The notes under the pieces: model-generated
Told to the model about the DNA's origin: nothing
Seen by the model: only the letters and a program-made list of their open reading frames with translations
The model's database searches: none
Source: Schaedlerella sp.
Lineage (GTDB): Bacteria > Bacillota > Clostridia > Lachnospirales > Lachnospiraceae
Assembly (NCBI GenBank): GCA_020024595.1
Contig: JAHHTO010000074.1
Coordinates: forward strand, 1 to 12,136
Reading direction: 5' to 3'
Length of the DNA: 12,136 bases
Shown: positions 1 to 5,632 of the stretch, one piece after another
Layout: every line of letters starts with the position of its first letter
Position numbering within the stretch: position 1 is the stretch's first letter
Program-made: the position numbers and the translations under genes

Positions 1-15
1 TATCTCTGGTTTTTG

Positions 16-51
16 CCCATGGCATTTACGATGCACTCATAAGCCTGTGGG
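16..51. repeat. hairpin, possible RNA helix or plus-strand terminator
   Basis: CCCATGGC at 16-23 pairs with GCCTGTGGG at 43-51 (seven pairs around a small internal asymmetry), with GCA/TGC available inside. Read on the plus strand the stem is followed by the T-rich TTTCAGTTTT, so it could end a plus-strand transcript entering from the left. Read on the minus strand no T-run follows, so there it would more likely be the 3' domain of the neighbouring RNA candidate. The window edge prevents a decision. Confidence 0.35.
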
Positions 52-260
52 TTTCAGTTTTAGTATAATACTGTTCGCCCTACTTTGATAAACCTAACAC
101 TCGGGTAATCAAAATTCACGATTATGAGGCTGACGAATATAGAATCCGAAGAAAGATTTTAGGGTGAAAGCATCTGCATCATCTTAGCGAGCATACCGTT
201 TATACTCCCAAGAGTCATAAAACAGTACAATCGTTAGGAGCATGCTCCTAAAACCTCCCG
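51..260 (-). ncRNA. candidate structured non-coding RNA, about 200 nt
   Basis: No reading frame of note covers this stretch, but it is dense in inverted repeats. Seen directly: a long hairpin at 194-227 with loop 208-211, about 14 Watson-Crick pairs, two single-base bulges and one pair (197/224) that is a G.U wobble only on the minus strand; a perfect 18-bp palindrome at 234-251 (7-bp stem, CATG loop); TTTGAT/ATCAAA at 84-89/108-113 with an inner ACC/GGT; a long-range pairing at 74-82/160-168; and GTTTTAG/CTAAAAC at 57-63/248-254, which could close the whole molecule but competes with the 234-251 hairpin. A promoter-like sequence at 266-294 on the minus strand would start the transcript near 260. 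Strand is not certain: pair 77/165 in the 74-82/160-168 helix is a wobble on the plus strand and a mismatch on the minus strand. I do not recognise the family. Its size and complexity suggest a class such as the raiA-motif RNA, which is a hypothesis only. Its 3' end is uncertain and could extend to the 16-51 hairpin. Confidence 0.5.
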
Positions 261-265
261 GAGAA

Positions 266-294
266 AGTATAGAAAAATAAGCAGCAGGTGTCGG
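266..294 (-). promoter_or_regulatory. possible promoter for the structured RNA
   Basis: On the minus strand a -35-like CCGACA (plus 289-294, 4 of 6 to TTGACA) is separated by exactly 17 bp from a -10-like TATACT (plus 266-271, 5 of 6). It would start transcription near 260, directly before the GGGAGG that opens the structured stretch. The -35 lies inside the downstream arm of the nfnB terminator hairpin, so termination and initiation signals overlap. The -35 is weak, so this is moderate evidence. Confidence 0.4.
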
Positions 295-313
295 CATATA
301 CCGATACCTGCTG
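275..313 (-). terminator. probable rho-independent terminator of nfnAB
   Basis: CAGCAGGTGTCGG at 282-294 and CCGATACCTGCTG at 301-313 form a 13-position stem with a 6-nt loop. One position is a wobble on the plus strand and an A/C mismatch on the minus strand. On the minus strand it is followed by CTTATTTTTC, a serviceable U-tract. It sits 70 nt beyond the nfnB stop. Confidence 0.65.
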
Positions 314-382
314 TTCTTCTTAAAAACTTCCTTATGGGGCGCAGCCATTCACACATCCGCACTTTTTTTAATCTGTATTCTC

Positions 383-1771
383 TTACTTATCTCTCAGATA
401 CTCATCTATACCTTTTGCTGCCGCTTTACCAGCTCCCATAGCCAGAATTACAGTCGCTGCACCTGTAACAGCATCTCCTCCGGCATATACACCCTCTTTG
501 GATGTCTGTCCGTTATTCTCGTCTGCTACAATACACTTCCACTTATTGATTTCCAGTCCTTCTGTTGTAGAGGAGATCAGTGGATTCGGAGAAGTACCAA
601 GTGACATGATTACTGTATCCACATCAATTGTATACTCTGATCCTGGAACTTCAACCGGACGCCTTCTTCCTGAAGCATCTGGCTCACCAAGTTCCATTTT
701 GATCACCGTCATACCTGTAACATTTCCTTTGTCATCTACAAGAATCTCTTTCGGATTCGTCAGAAGATCAAAGATAATTCCCTCTTCTTTTGCATGATGT
801 ACTTCTTCTACTCGTGCCGGAAGCTCTTCTTCGCTTCGACGATATACGATATGTACTTCTGCACCAAGACGGAGTGCTGTTCTTGCAGCATCCATCGCAA
901 CATTACCACCACCAACAACAGCAACTTTCGTTCCTGCCGCAATCGGAGTATCATAGCTATCATCAAATGCTTTCATCAGATTACTTCTGGTCAGGTACTC
1001 ATTCGCAGAGAACACACCGTTGGCATTCTCGCCAGGAATTCCCATGAACTTCGGAAGTCCTGCTCCGGATCCAATGAATACCGCCTCGAATCCTTCTTCT
1101 TCGATCAACTGATCGATCGTTGTGGATTTTCCGATAACTAAGTTTGTTTCAAATTTGACACCCAGTTCTCTTACTTTCTCGATTTCTTTTGCAACAACCT
1201 TCTGTTTTGGAAGACGGAATTCAGGAATTCCATATACCAGTACGCCGCCCAGTTCATGAAGTGCCTCAAATACAGTCACCTCATATCCAAGCTTTGCCAA
1301 ATCTCCCGCACAAGTCAGACCTGCCGGACCGGAACCAATTACAGCAACCTTGTGTCCGTTCAATTTCTTTGCACCGACTGGTTTGATATCATGTTCCAAT
1401 GCATAATCCGCAACAAATCGTTCCAGCTTACCAATAGATACTGGCTCTCCTTTGATACCACGAATACATTGTCCTTCACACTGAGATTCCTGTGGGCAGA
1501 CACGACCACAAATAGCAGGGAGCGCAGATGCCTGTCCAATTACTTTATACGCTTCTTCAATATTACCTTCTTTTACTTCCTTGATAAATCCCGGAATATT
1601 AATGGATACAGGACACCCCTGTATACATTTTGCATTCTTGCAGTTGATACATCTGGTCGCCTCTTCCATTGCCTCTTCTTTATTATATCCAAGGCAGACT
1701 TCCTCGAAATTTGTTGCACGAACCTTAGGATCCTGTTCTCTTACCGGTACTTTTTTTAATACATCTCCCAT
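383..1771 (-). CDS. nfnB: NfnB-type large subunit of NADH-dependent ferredoxin:NADP+ oxidoreductase (glutamate synthase small-subunit family)
   Basis: 462 aa, the usual length for the family. The N-terminal domain carries eight cysteines in two clusters (C41, C44, C49, C53 and C88, C92, C98, C102), the pattern that binds two [4Fe-4S] centres. A GSGPAG dinucleotide motif for FAD lies at 146-151, a second Rossmann motif GGGNVAMDAA at 287-296 followed by paired arginines at 311-312 suits NADPH binding, and the C-terminal GGDAVTGAATVILAMGAGKAA is the second FAD motif. On sequence alone such proteins are often called GltA, glutamate synthase small subunit. No large glutamate synthase subunit is nearby and the upstream gene encodes the partner NfnA, so the electron-bifurcating complex (NADH plus reduced ferredoxin to 2 NADPH, or the reverse) is the better call. 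The start ATG overlaps the nfnA stop by one base and has GGAGGTGA six bases upstream. Cytoplasmic; no signal or membrane segment. Confidence 0.9.
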   Translation of the reverse strand: MGDVLKKVPVREQDPKVRATNFEEVCLGYNKEEAMEEATRCINCKNAKCIQGCPVSINIPGFIKEVKEGNIEEAYKVIGQASALPAICGRVCPQESQCEGQCIRGIKGEPVSIGKLERFVADYALEHDIKPVGAKKLNGHKVAVIGSGPAGLTCAGDLAKLGYEVTVFEALHELGGVLVYGIPEFRLPKQKVVAKEIEKVRELGVKFETNLVIGKSTTIDQLIEEEGFEAVFIGSGAGLPKFMGIPGENANGVFSANEYLTRSNLMKAFDDSYDTPIAAGTKVAVVGGGNVAMDAARTALRLGAEVHIVYRRSEEELPARVEEVHHAKEEGIIFDLLTNPKEILVDDKGNVTGMTVIKMELGEPDASGRRRPVEVPGSEYTIDVDTVIMSLGTSPNPLISSTTEGLEINKWKCIVADENNGQTSKEGVYAGGDAVTGAATVILAMGAGKAAAKGIDEYLRDK

Positions 1772-1785
1772 TAGTTGTCACCTCC
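1769..1785 (-). promoter_or_regulatory. nfnB ribosome binding site inside the end of nfnA, with overlapping stop and start
   Basis: On the minus strand GGAGGTGA (plus 1778-1785) encodes the Gly-Gly-Asp near the end of NfnA and also serves as the nfnB Shine-Dalgarno sequence. The nfnA TAA and nfnB ATG share one base (TAATG, plus 1769-1773). This is the arrangement expected for translational coupling and equal subunit output. Confidence 0.8.
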
Positions 1786-2661
1786 ACAATGTCCGCAGCC
1801 GCCATGATGCGTGTCGCCTTCCTGAAGTTTCAGCATTGCGCGTCCTTCTGCAGTTTTATATGTTTGACTTCTCTTCATTGCCTGATCAAAGTCTACCAGA
1901 TGTCCGTCAAATTCTGGTCCATCTACACATGCAAATTTAATCTCATCACCAACCTGAAGACGACATGCTCCGCACATTCCGGTTCCGTCTACCATAATCG
2001 GATTCATGCTGACAATCGTAGGGATTTCCAGTTTCTTTGTCAAGAGACATACGAACTTCATCATGATCATCGGTCCGATCGCTACACAGACATCATACTT
2101 TTTACCATCATTCTGAACAAGTTCCTCTACAACTGCTGTTACCATACCAGAACGTCCGTAAGAACCATCGTCTGTTGTTACATACAAATTACCGGAAACC
2201 TCTTCCAGTTCTTTTTCTAGGATAACCATATCTTTCGTCTTGGCACCCAAAACGACATCCGCTGCGATTCCATGCTCATGTAACCATTTTACCTGCGGAT
2301 ATACCGGAGCTGCTCCTACACCACCTGCTACAAAAAGCATTTTTTTATTCTTGAGAGACTCTAAATCTTCTCCAACAAATTCAGATGGACATCCCAGTGG
2401 TCCTACAAAATCACGGAAACTATCTCCGGCTTTCAGTGTAGACATCTTTACTGTAGATGCACCTACTTCCTGAAATACAATCGTGATTGTACCTGCTTCA
2501 CGGTTATAATCACAGATTGTCAATGGAATCCGTTCTCCCTTGTCATCCATCTTCACAATCACAAACTGTCCCGGCTCACAATGCTTTGCAACACGAGGTG
2601 CTTCTACATCCATAAGATAAATCTTATCAGCCAGCTTTTCTGCTTTTAAAATCTTATACAT
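1771..2661 (-). CDS. nfnA: NfnA-type small subunit, ferredoxin-NADP reductase-like flavoprotein
   Basis: 296 aa. Residues 1-100 form the FAD-binding barrel (RIPLTICD at about 44-51), 105-220 the NAD(H)-binding domain (FVAGGVGAAPVYP at 110-122), and the C-terminal part holds an iron-sulfur site with C230, C233 and C245; D225 sits where characterised NfnA proteins use aspartate as fourth ligand to a [2Fe-2S] cluster. In the NfnAB complex this subunit receives NADH electrons at its FAD. Proteins of this type are also named SudB or dihydroorotate dehydrogenase electron-transfer subunit (PyrK-like), but no pyrD is adjacent and nfnB follows at once, which favours NfnA. The last dozen residues are rich in Gly, His and Cys (HHGGCGHCGGDN, 285-296), a possible extra metal-binding tail. 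The ATG has AAGGAGG six bases upstream. Confidence 0.9.
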   Translation of the reverse strand: MYKILKAEKLADKIYLMDVEAPRVAKHCEPGQFVIVKMDDKGERIPLTICDYNREAGTITIVFQEVGASTVKMSTLKAGDSFRDFVGPLGCPSEFVGEDLESLKNKKMLFVAGGVGAAPVYPQVKWLHEHGIAADVVLGAKTKDMVILEKELEEVSGNLYVTTDDGSYGRSGMVTAVVEELVQNDGKKYDVCVAIGPMIMMKFVCLLTKKLEIPTIVSMNPIMVDGTGMCGACRLQVGDEIKFACVDGPEFDGHLVDFDQAMKRSQTYKTAEGRAMLKLQEGDTHHGGCGHCGGDN

Positions 2662-2702
2662 GATTTTCCTCCTTGTATCCTTGAAATAAATACCCTTACA
2701 CT

Positions 2703-2731
2703 ATCATACCCCTTTCACTCATGATTCGCAA
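2703..2731 (-). promoter_or_regulatory. promoter of nfnAB
   Basis: On the minus strand TTGCGA (plus 2726-2731, 4 of 6 to TTGACA), a 17-bp spacer and TATGAT (plus 2703-2708, 5 of 6 to TATAAT) make a housekeeping-type promoter starting transcription near 2696, about 35 nt before the nfnA ATG. The -10 overlaps one arm of the inverted repeat ACTATCATA/TATGATAGT at 2700-2708 and 2752-2760. I see no Rex-like palindrome here. Confidence 0.6.
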
Positions 2732-2776
2732 GTATTCTTTTCTTGGAAATATATGATAGTACGATAATTTTTCTTT

Positions 2777-2814
2777 TCAAAAACGGACAGATACCACATC
2801 AGTATCTGTCCGTT
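2777..2814 (-). terminator. rho-independent terminator of the alcohol dehydrogenase gene
   Basis: Perfect 13-bp stem, AACGGACAGATAC at 2782-2794 and GTATCTGTCCGTT at 2802-2814, with a 7-nt loop. On the minus strand a T-run follows (complement of the A-run around 2779-2783). It lies 35 nt past the stop codon and separates this gene from nfnAB. Confidence 0.9.
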
Positions 2815-2849
2815 ACCATTCACCCTATTTGACCCATCCGATGATCGAT

Positions 2850-4031
2850 TTAGAAATCAACCTCTGTTCCGTAGTAGATGCAGGTGAAGAGTTTTTCCAT
2901 TGTTGCAGGATCAATTGTACGTGGATTGGAGCCTGTACAAGCATCACCAACTGCCAACTCAGAAATCTTAGCGATCTTCTCTTTAAACTCCTCTTCATTG
3001 ATTCCAAACTCTTTAAGAGTCTTCGGAATGTTCATCTGTACATTAAAGTCATCAATCTTCTCGCACAGGCTGTTAATGAGTGCTTTCTCAGAAGCTCCCT
3101 GAAGACCTACTTTTCTTGCGATCTCTGCATAGCGTTTTGCTGCTACTGGATCTTTTGCGTTGTATTTGATTACATATGGAAGATACATTGCATTTGCACA
3201 TCCGTGTGTAATGTGTCCCGTAGAGAATGCAGCTCCTGTCTTATGTGCCATAGAGTGTACAATTCCCAGTAATGCATTTGAAAATGCCATACCTGCAAGA
3301 CATTGGGCATTATGCATCTCTGCTCTTGCATCCATATTGCCTCTGAAAGAAGCCGGAAGATAATCGAATACCATCTCGATGGCCTGAATAGCAAGAGGAT
3401 CTGTATATGCACAATGTAGTGTAGATACATAAGCTTCAATTGCATGTGTCAAAGCATCCATTCCTGTGTAAGCAACCTGTTTAGCCGGGAGACCTTCAAC
3501 CAGTTCAGAGTCAACGATCGCAACATCCGGTGTGATATTGAAGTCAGCCAGTGGATACTTCACACCTGTCTGATAGTTTGTAATTACTGAGAACGCTGTA
3601 ACCTCTGTAGCTGTTCCTGATGTCGAAGGAATTGCGCAGAACTTTGCTTTCTGTCTCAGTTCCGGGAAATTGAATGGAATACAGAGATCTTCAAATGTGA
3701 CATCCGGATACTCATAGAATGCCCACATTGCCTTTGCAGCATCAATCGGAGAACCGCCGCCCATTGCTACGATCCAGTCAGGCTGGAAAGCACGCATAAC
3801 TTCTGCACCTTTCATAACTGTCTCAACTGATGGGTCTGGCTCAACACCTTCAAAAAGCTCAACTTCCATCCCTGCTTCTTTCAAATAATTCACTGCTTTG
3901 TCAAGAAATCCCTGACGCTTCATAGAACCGCCGCCAACAACAAGGATAGCCTTCTTTCCTTTCAGGTTCTTGAGTTCTTCAAGACATCCCTTTCCATGAT
4001 AAACGTCTCTTGGTAATGTAAATCTTCCCAT
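2850..4031 (-). CDS. iron-containing alcohol dehydrogenase (butanol dehydrogenase/AdhE C-terminal type)
   Basis: 393 aa, typical for stand-alone family III alcohol dehydrogenases. It has the nucleotide-binding glycine motif MGGGSPIDAAKA at 90-101, an earlier VVGGGSMK at 31-38, and the metal-binding region TGMDALTHAIEA (189-200; D192 and H196 as ligands) followed by H259 and H263 and then HG at 276-277. It should reduce an aldehyde to an alcohol, or the reverse, using NAD(P)H and Fe2+ in the cytoplasm. Substrate (ethanol, butanol, diols, lactaldehyde) cannot be read from sequence. Between H263 and the HG motif there are three more residues than in AdhE-type enzymes (STG near 270-272), so H273 and H276 both compete for the last ligand position. 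It is a single-gene unit with its own promoter and terminator. The start ATG follows AAGGAG by about ten bases. Confidence 0.92.
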   Translation of the reverse strand: MGRFTLPRDVYHGKGCLEELKNLKGKKAILVVGGGSMKRQGFLDKAVNYLKEAGMEVELFEGVEPDPSVETVMKGAEVMRAFQPDWIVAMGGGSPIDAAKAMWAFYEYPDVTFEDLCIPFNFPELRQKAKFCAIPSTSGTATEVTAFSVITNYQTGVKYPLADFNITPDVAIVDSELVEGLPAKQVAYTGMDALTHAIEAYVSTLHCAYTDPLAIQAIEMVFDYLPASFRGNMDARAEMHNAQCLAGMAFSNALLGIVHSMAHKTGAAFSTGHITHGCANAMYLPYVIKYNAKDPVAAKRYAEIARKVGLQGASEKALINSLCEKIDDFNVQMNIPKTLKEFGINEEEFKEKIAKISELAVGDACTGSNPRTIDPATMEKLFTCIYYGTEVDF

Positions 4032-4057
4032 GATAATGCATCTCCTTATGTATTTGT

Positions 4058-4075
4058 ATGTTATTTTTTTAACAT
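4058..4075. promoter_or_regulatory. Rex-like operator at the alcohol dehydrogenase promoter
   Basis: The 18-mer ATGTTAT-TTTT-TTAACAT fits 11 of 14 defined positions of the Firmicutes Rex consensus TTGTTAA-N4-TTAACAA, and ATGTTA/TAACAT form a perfect inverted repeat spaced by six Ts. It covers the predicted transcription start just downstream of the -10 box, the position for a repressor. Rex is the NADH/NAD+ sensing repressor known to control alcohol dehydrogenases in clostridia, which fits the gene. A second perfect 12-bp palindrome, TTAACATGTTAA at 4069-4080, overlaps it and abuts the -10. Binding is inferred, not shown. Confidence 0.55.
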
Positions 4076-4079
4076 GTTA

Positions 4080-4108
4080 ATTATACCACTCTACATTCTC
4101 TAAAACAA
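4080..4108 (-). promoter_or_regulatory. promoter of the alcohol dehydrogenase gene
   Basis: On the minus strand a perfect TATAAT (plus 4080-4085) is preceded by TGG, giving an extended -10 (TGnTATAAT). The -35 at 17-bp spacing, TTGTTT, is weak (3 of 6), which is common with an extended -10. Transcription would start near 4073, leaving an untranslated leader of about 40 nt. Confidence 0.7.
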
Positions 4109-4143
4109 GCAAATACAAAGAATTTCGAAGTTAAATATTGCAC

Positions 4144-4185
4144 AAAAAAACTCCTGTATTTTTGTTCATAAATACAAGAGTTTTT
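4144..4185 (-). terminator. terminator of the ftsK-fhs-folD-TPR unit
   Basis: CTC-C-TGTATTT at 4151-4161 pairs with AAATACA-A-GAG at 4170-4180 (one mismatch, 8-nt loop). The stem is flanked by seven As on the left and five Ts on the right, so a U-run follows on either strand. It is about 50 nt past the stop at 4234. Confidence 0.8.
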
Positions 4186-4233
4186 CTTCCTTAGTTTGCA
4201 ACAGCTTGTCATATAAAATTTACCTGTTCCATT

Positions 4234-5616
4234 TCAATATTCCAACAGATAATTCCGCTTTGTTACCTGTGTCATTTTTCCGCCATCACTAATCAGAACA
4301 GCTGAAAATATGGTAGTTCCTTCAGGCATATCAATTGGTTCCGTATACAAATTAGAGCCGGCTGACGGAGTTGTTCCGTCCATTGTATAATACGCCTTAT
4401 AACCTTCTGGCACCTGAATCGTAATCTGCGTCGGAACCATGTACTGACCAGTAGATGGTGTTACTGCAGGAGCATCTTCAATCGGGATCTCAACAACATA
4501 GGTTCTGGCTGCGATCAAGCTCGGGACGCCCTTTTTATTATACGCCACAGCCCTTATCGTTGTTGTTCCTTCGTTCAAGAGAATCGGCTCCTCATATTTC
4601 GTACTGGATTTGGTCGGTTCCGTATCATCTGTTGTATAATAAATGGTACCTTCGCCAGAAAGAGCAACTTCCTGCACCTCTGGATAGGTTCCTTCATCCA
4701 AACTGAACGTCGGCATGTCAGAAACATAATCGCTTACAGCCGCCAGTACATTTTCACCGCAGCCTTCTAGCAGGCTGGAAATCTTTTCCGTTTGCTTGGT
4801 CTTAATATAAAAATCAATCGCAGCCTGATACAAAGCTATGTTTGCAGGCTGAGAATCAATTGCCTTTAAAAACACATCTTCTGCCTTATCTTTTGTTTTC
4901 TGTTGGATATACATCTCTGCCATTCCAATATATGCATCCGCTTTTTTCGGATCTTTCCTGATTGCTCGTTGAAACGTCTGCTCTGCGGAGCTGTATTCTC
5001 CCAACTGTAGTGCACGATACCCTTTATTTACTACTCCTGCGTAAGAATTCTGGTAGATTGCAAACCCTCCAATTCCAAGAATCAACAAAAACAGAAACAG
5101 GACAATAAGGACTGCACGGCGACGCCTTTTTAATGCACGTTTTTTCTTCAGCATCTGCTGTCTGCGTCTTTCCTCTGCATCTCTGCGAAGATTACTTGTA
5201 TTGGTACGGATCCTTCCAGTCTCAGAACGCTCTTCACTGGTTACTCTTCTCCCGCGGATTTCCCGGTTTTCTGGATAAACTCCACTGATGGCACGGGTTC
5301 TGGATACTCCACTTCCCTGCTTCCACACCTCTGTTTGACTACCGCTTCTCCTCGAACGTCCTGTGCGGATATCTTCTAGTTCTCCTTGACTTAGAACCCG
5401 TGTCGCATTTCCTGCTTCTCTGCCAAGCCGCTCCCGATATCGTCGAACATCTTCCGGTCGAATCGGTCTCGTTGCATCTTCAACAGACCCCCTCACCTCT
5501 CGGGTGAGGACGTCTTCTAACGGATTATAATCCGGTACAATCTGTACTTCTGCTCTACAATCGGGGCAGATAAGCATACCTTCTGGTATATCCGCACCAC
5601 AATTTGTGCATTTCAT
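4234..5616 (-). CDS. membrane-anchored zinc-ribbon/TPR protein with chitobiase C-terminal-like repeats, function unknown
   Basis: 460 aa. A zinc ribbon at the N-terminus (C3, C6, C17, C20) is followed by about 130 charged, Arg-rich, low-complexity residues, a very basic stretch (157-167) and one hydrophobic segment at about 168-188. TPR-like helices follow at roughly 193-285 (GYRALQLGEYSSAEQTFQRA and a second unit). Two beta-sandwich repeats at about 302-375 and 384-458 each contain YYT-x-D-x-x-x-P (YYTTDDTEP, YYTMDGTTP), the signature of the domain found at the C-terminus of chitobiase/beta-hexosaminidase. The basic stretch before the membrane segment predicts the zinc ribbon inside and the TPR and beta repeats outside. 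No catalytic domain is visible, so a scaffold or wall-associated role is possible but unproven. It follows folD by only 16 nt with a strong AGGAGG, so it is co-transcribed with the folate genes and ends the operon. Confidence 0.85.
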   Translation of the reverse strand: MKCTNCGADIPEGMLICPDCRAEVQIVPDYNPLEDVLTREVRGSVEDATRPIRPEDVRRYRERLGREAGNATRVLSQGELEDIRTGRSRRSGSQTEVWKQGSGVSRTRAISGVYPENREIRGRRVTSEERSETGRIRTNTSNLRRDAEERRRQQMLKKKRALKRRRRAVLIVLFLFLLILGIGGFAIYQNSYAGVVNKGYRALQLGEYSSAEQTFQRAIRKDPKKADAYIGMAEMYIQQKTKDKAEDVFLKAIDSQPANIALYQAAIDFYIKTKQTEKISSLLEGCGENVLAAVSDYVSDMPTFSLDEGTYPEVQEVALSGEGTIYYTTDDTEPTKSSTKYEEPILLNEGTTTIRAVAYNKKGVPSLIAARTYVVEIPIEDAPAVTPSTGQYMVPTQITIQVPEGYKAYYTMDGTTPSAGSNLYTEPIDMPEGTTIFSAVLISDGGKMTQVTKRNYLLEY

Positions 5617-5632
5617 AGAGTAATTCCTCCTG

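Noticed and set aside
230..256. GTTTTAG-like start resembling a type II CRISPR repeat
   Set aside because: There is no series of evenly spaced repeats and no cas gene; the similarity is limited to a few bases.
1..280. T-box, SAM, lysine or cobalamin riboswitch, tmRNA or RNase P RNA
   Set aside because: None of their hallmark sequences are visible, such as the T-box GGTGG-ACCGCG element or a tmRNA tag reading frame. The identity is left open.
498..2473. Several plus-strand open frames of 60-167 codons opposite nfnB and nfnA
   Set aside because: They are antisense to strongly conserved genes, have composition unlike real proteins (Ser/His/Cys-rich), and lack ribosome binding sites.
383..2661. 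Reading the pair as glutamate synthase or as a dihydroorotate dehydrogenase electron-transfer partner
   Set aside because: No glutamate synthase large subunit or pyrD lies beside them, and the overlapping pair matches NfnAB architecture.
2662..2850. A Rex box upstream of nfnA, expected because Rex often controls redox genes
   Set aside because: No TTGTTAA-N4-TTAACAA-like palindrome could be found in this gap.
2825..3445. Minus-strand frames at 2825-3007 and 3170-3445 in another phase of the alcohol dehydrogenase gene, plus antisense frames there
   Set aside because: The dehydrogenase frame is intact with all motifs, so these are out-of-phase shadows and not evidence of a frameshift.
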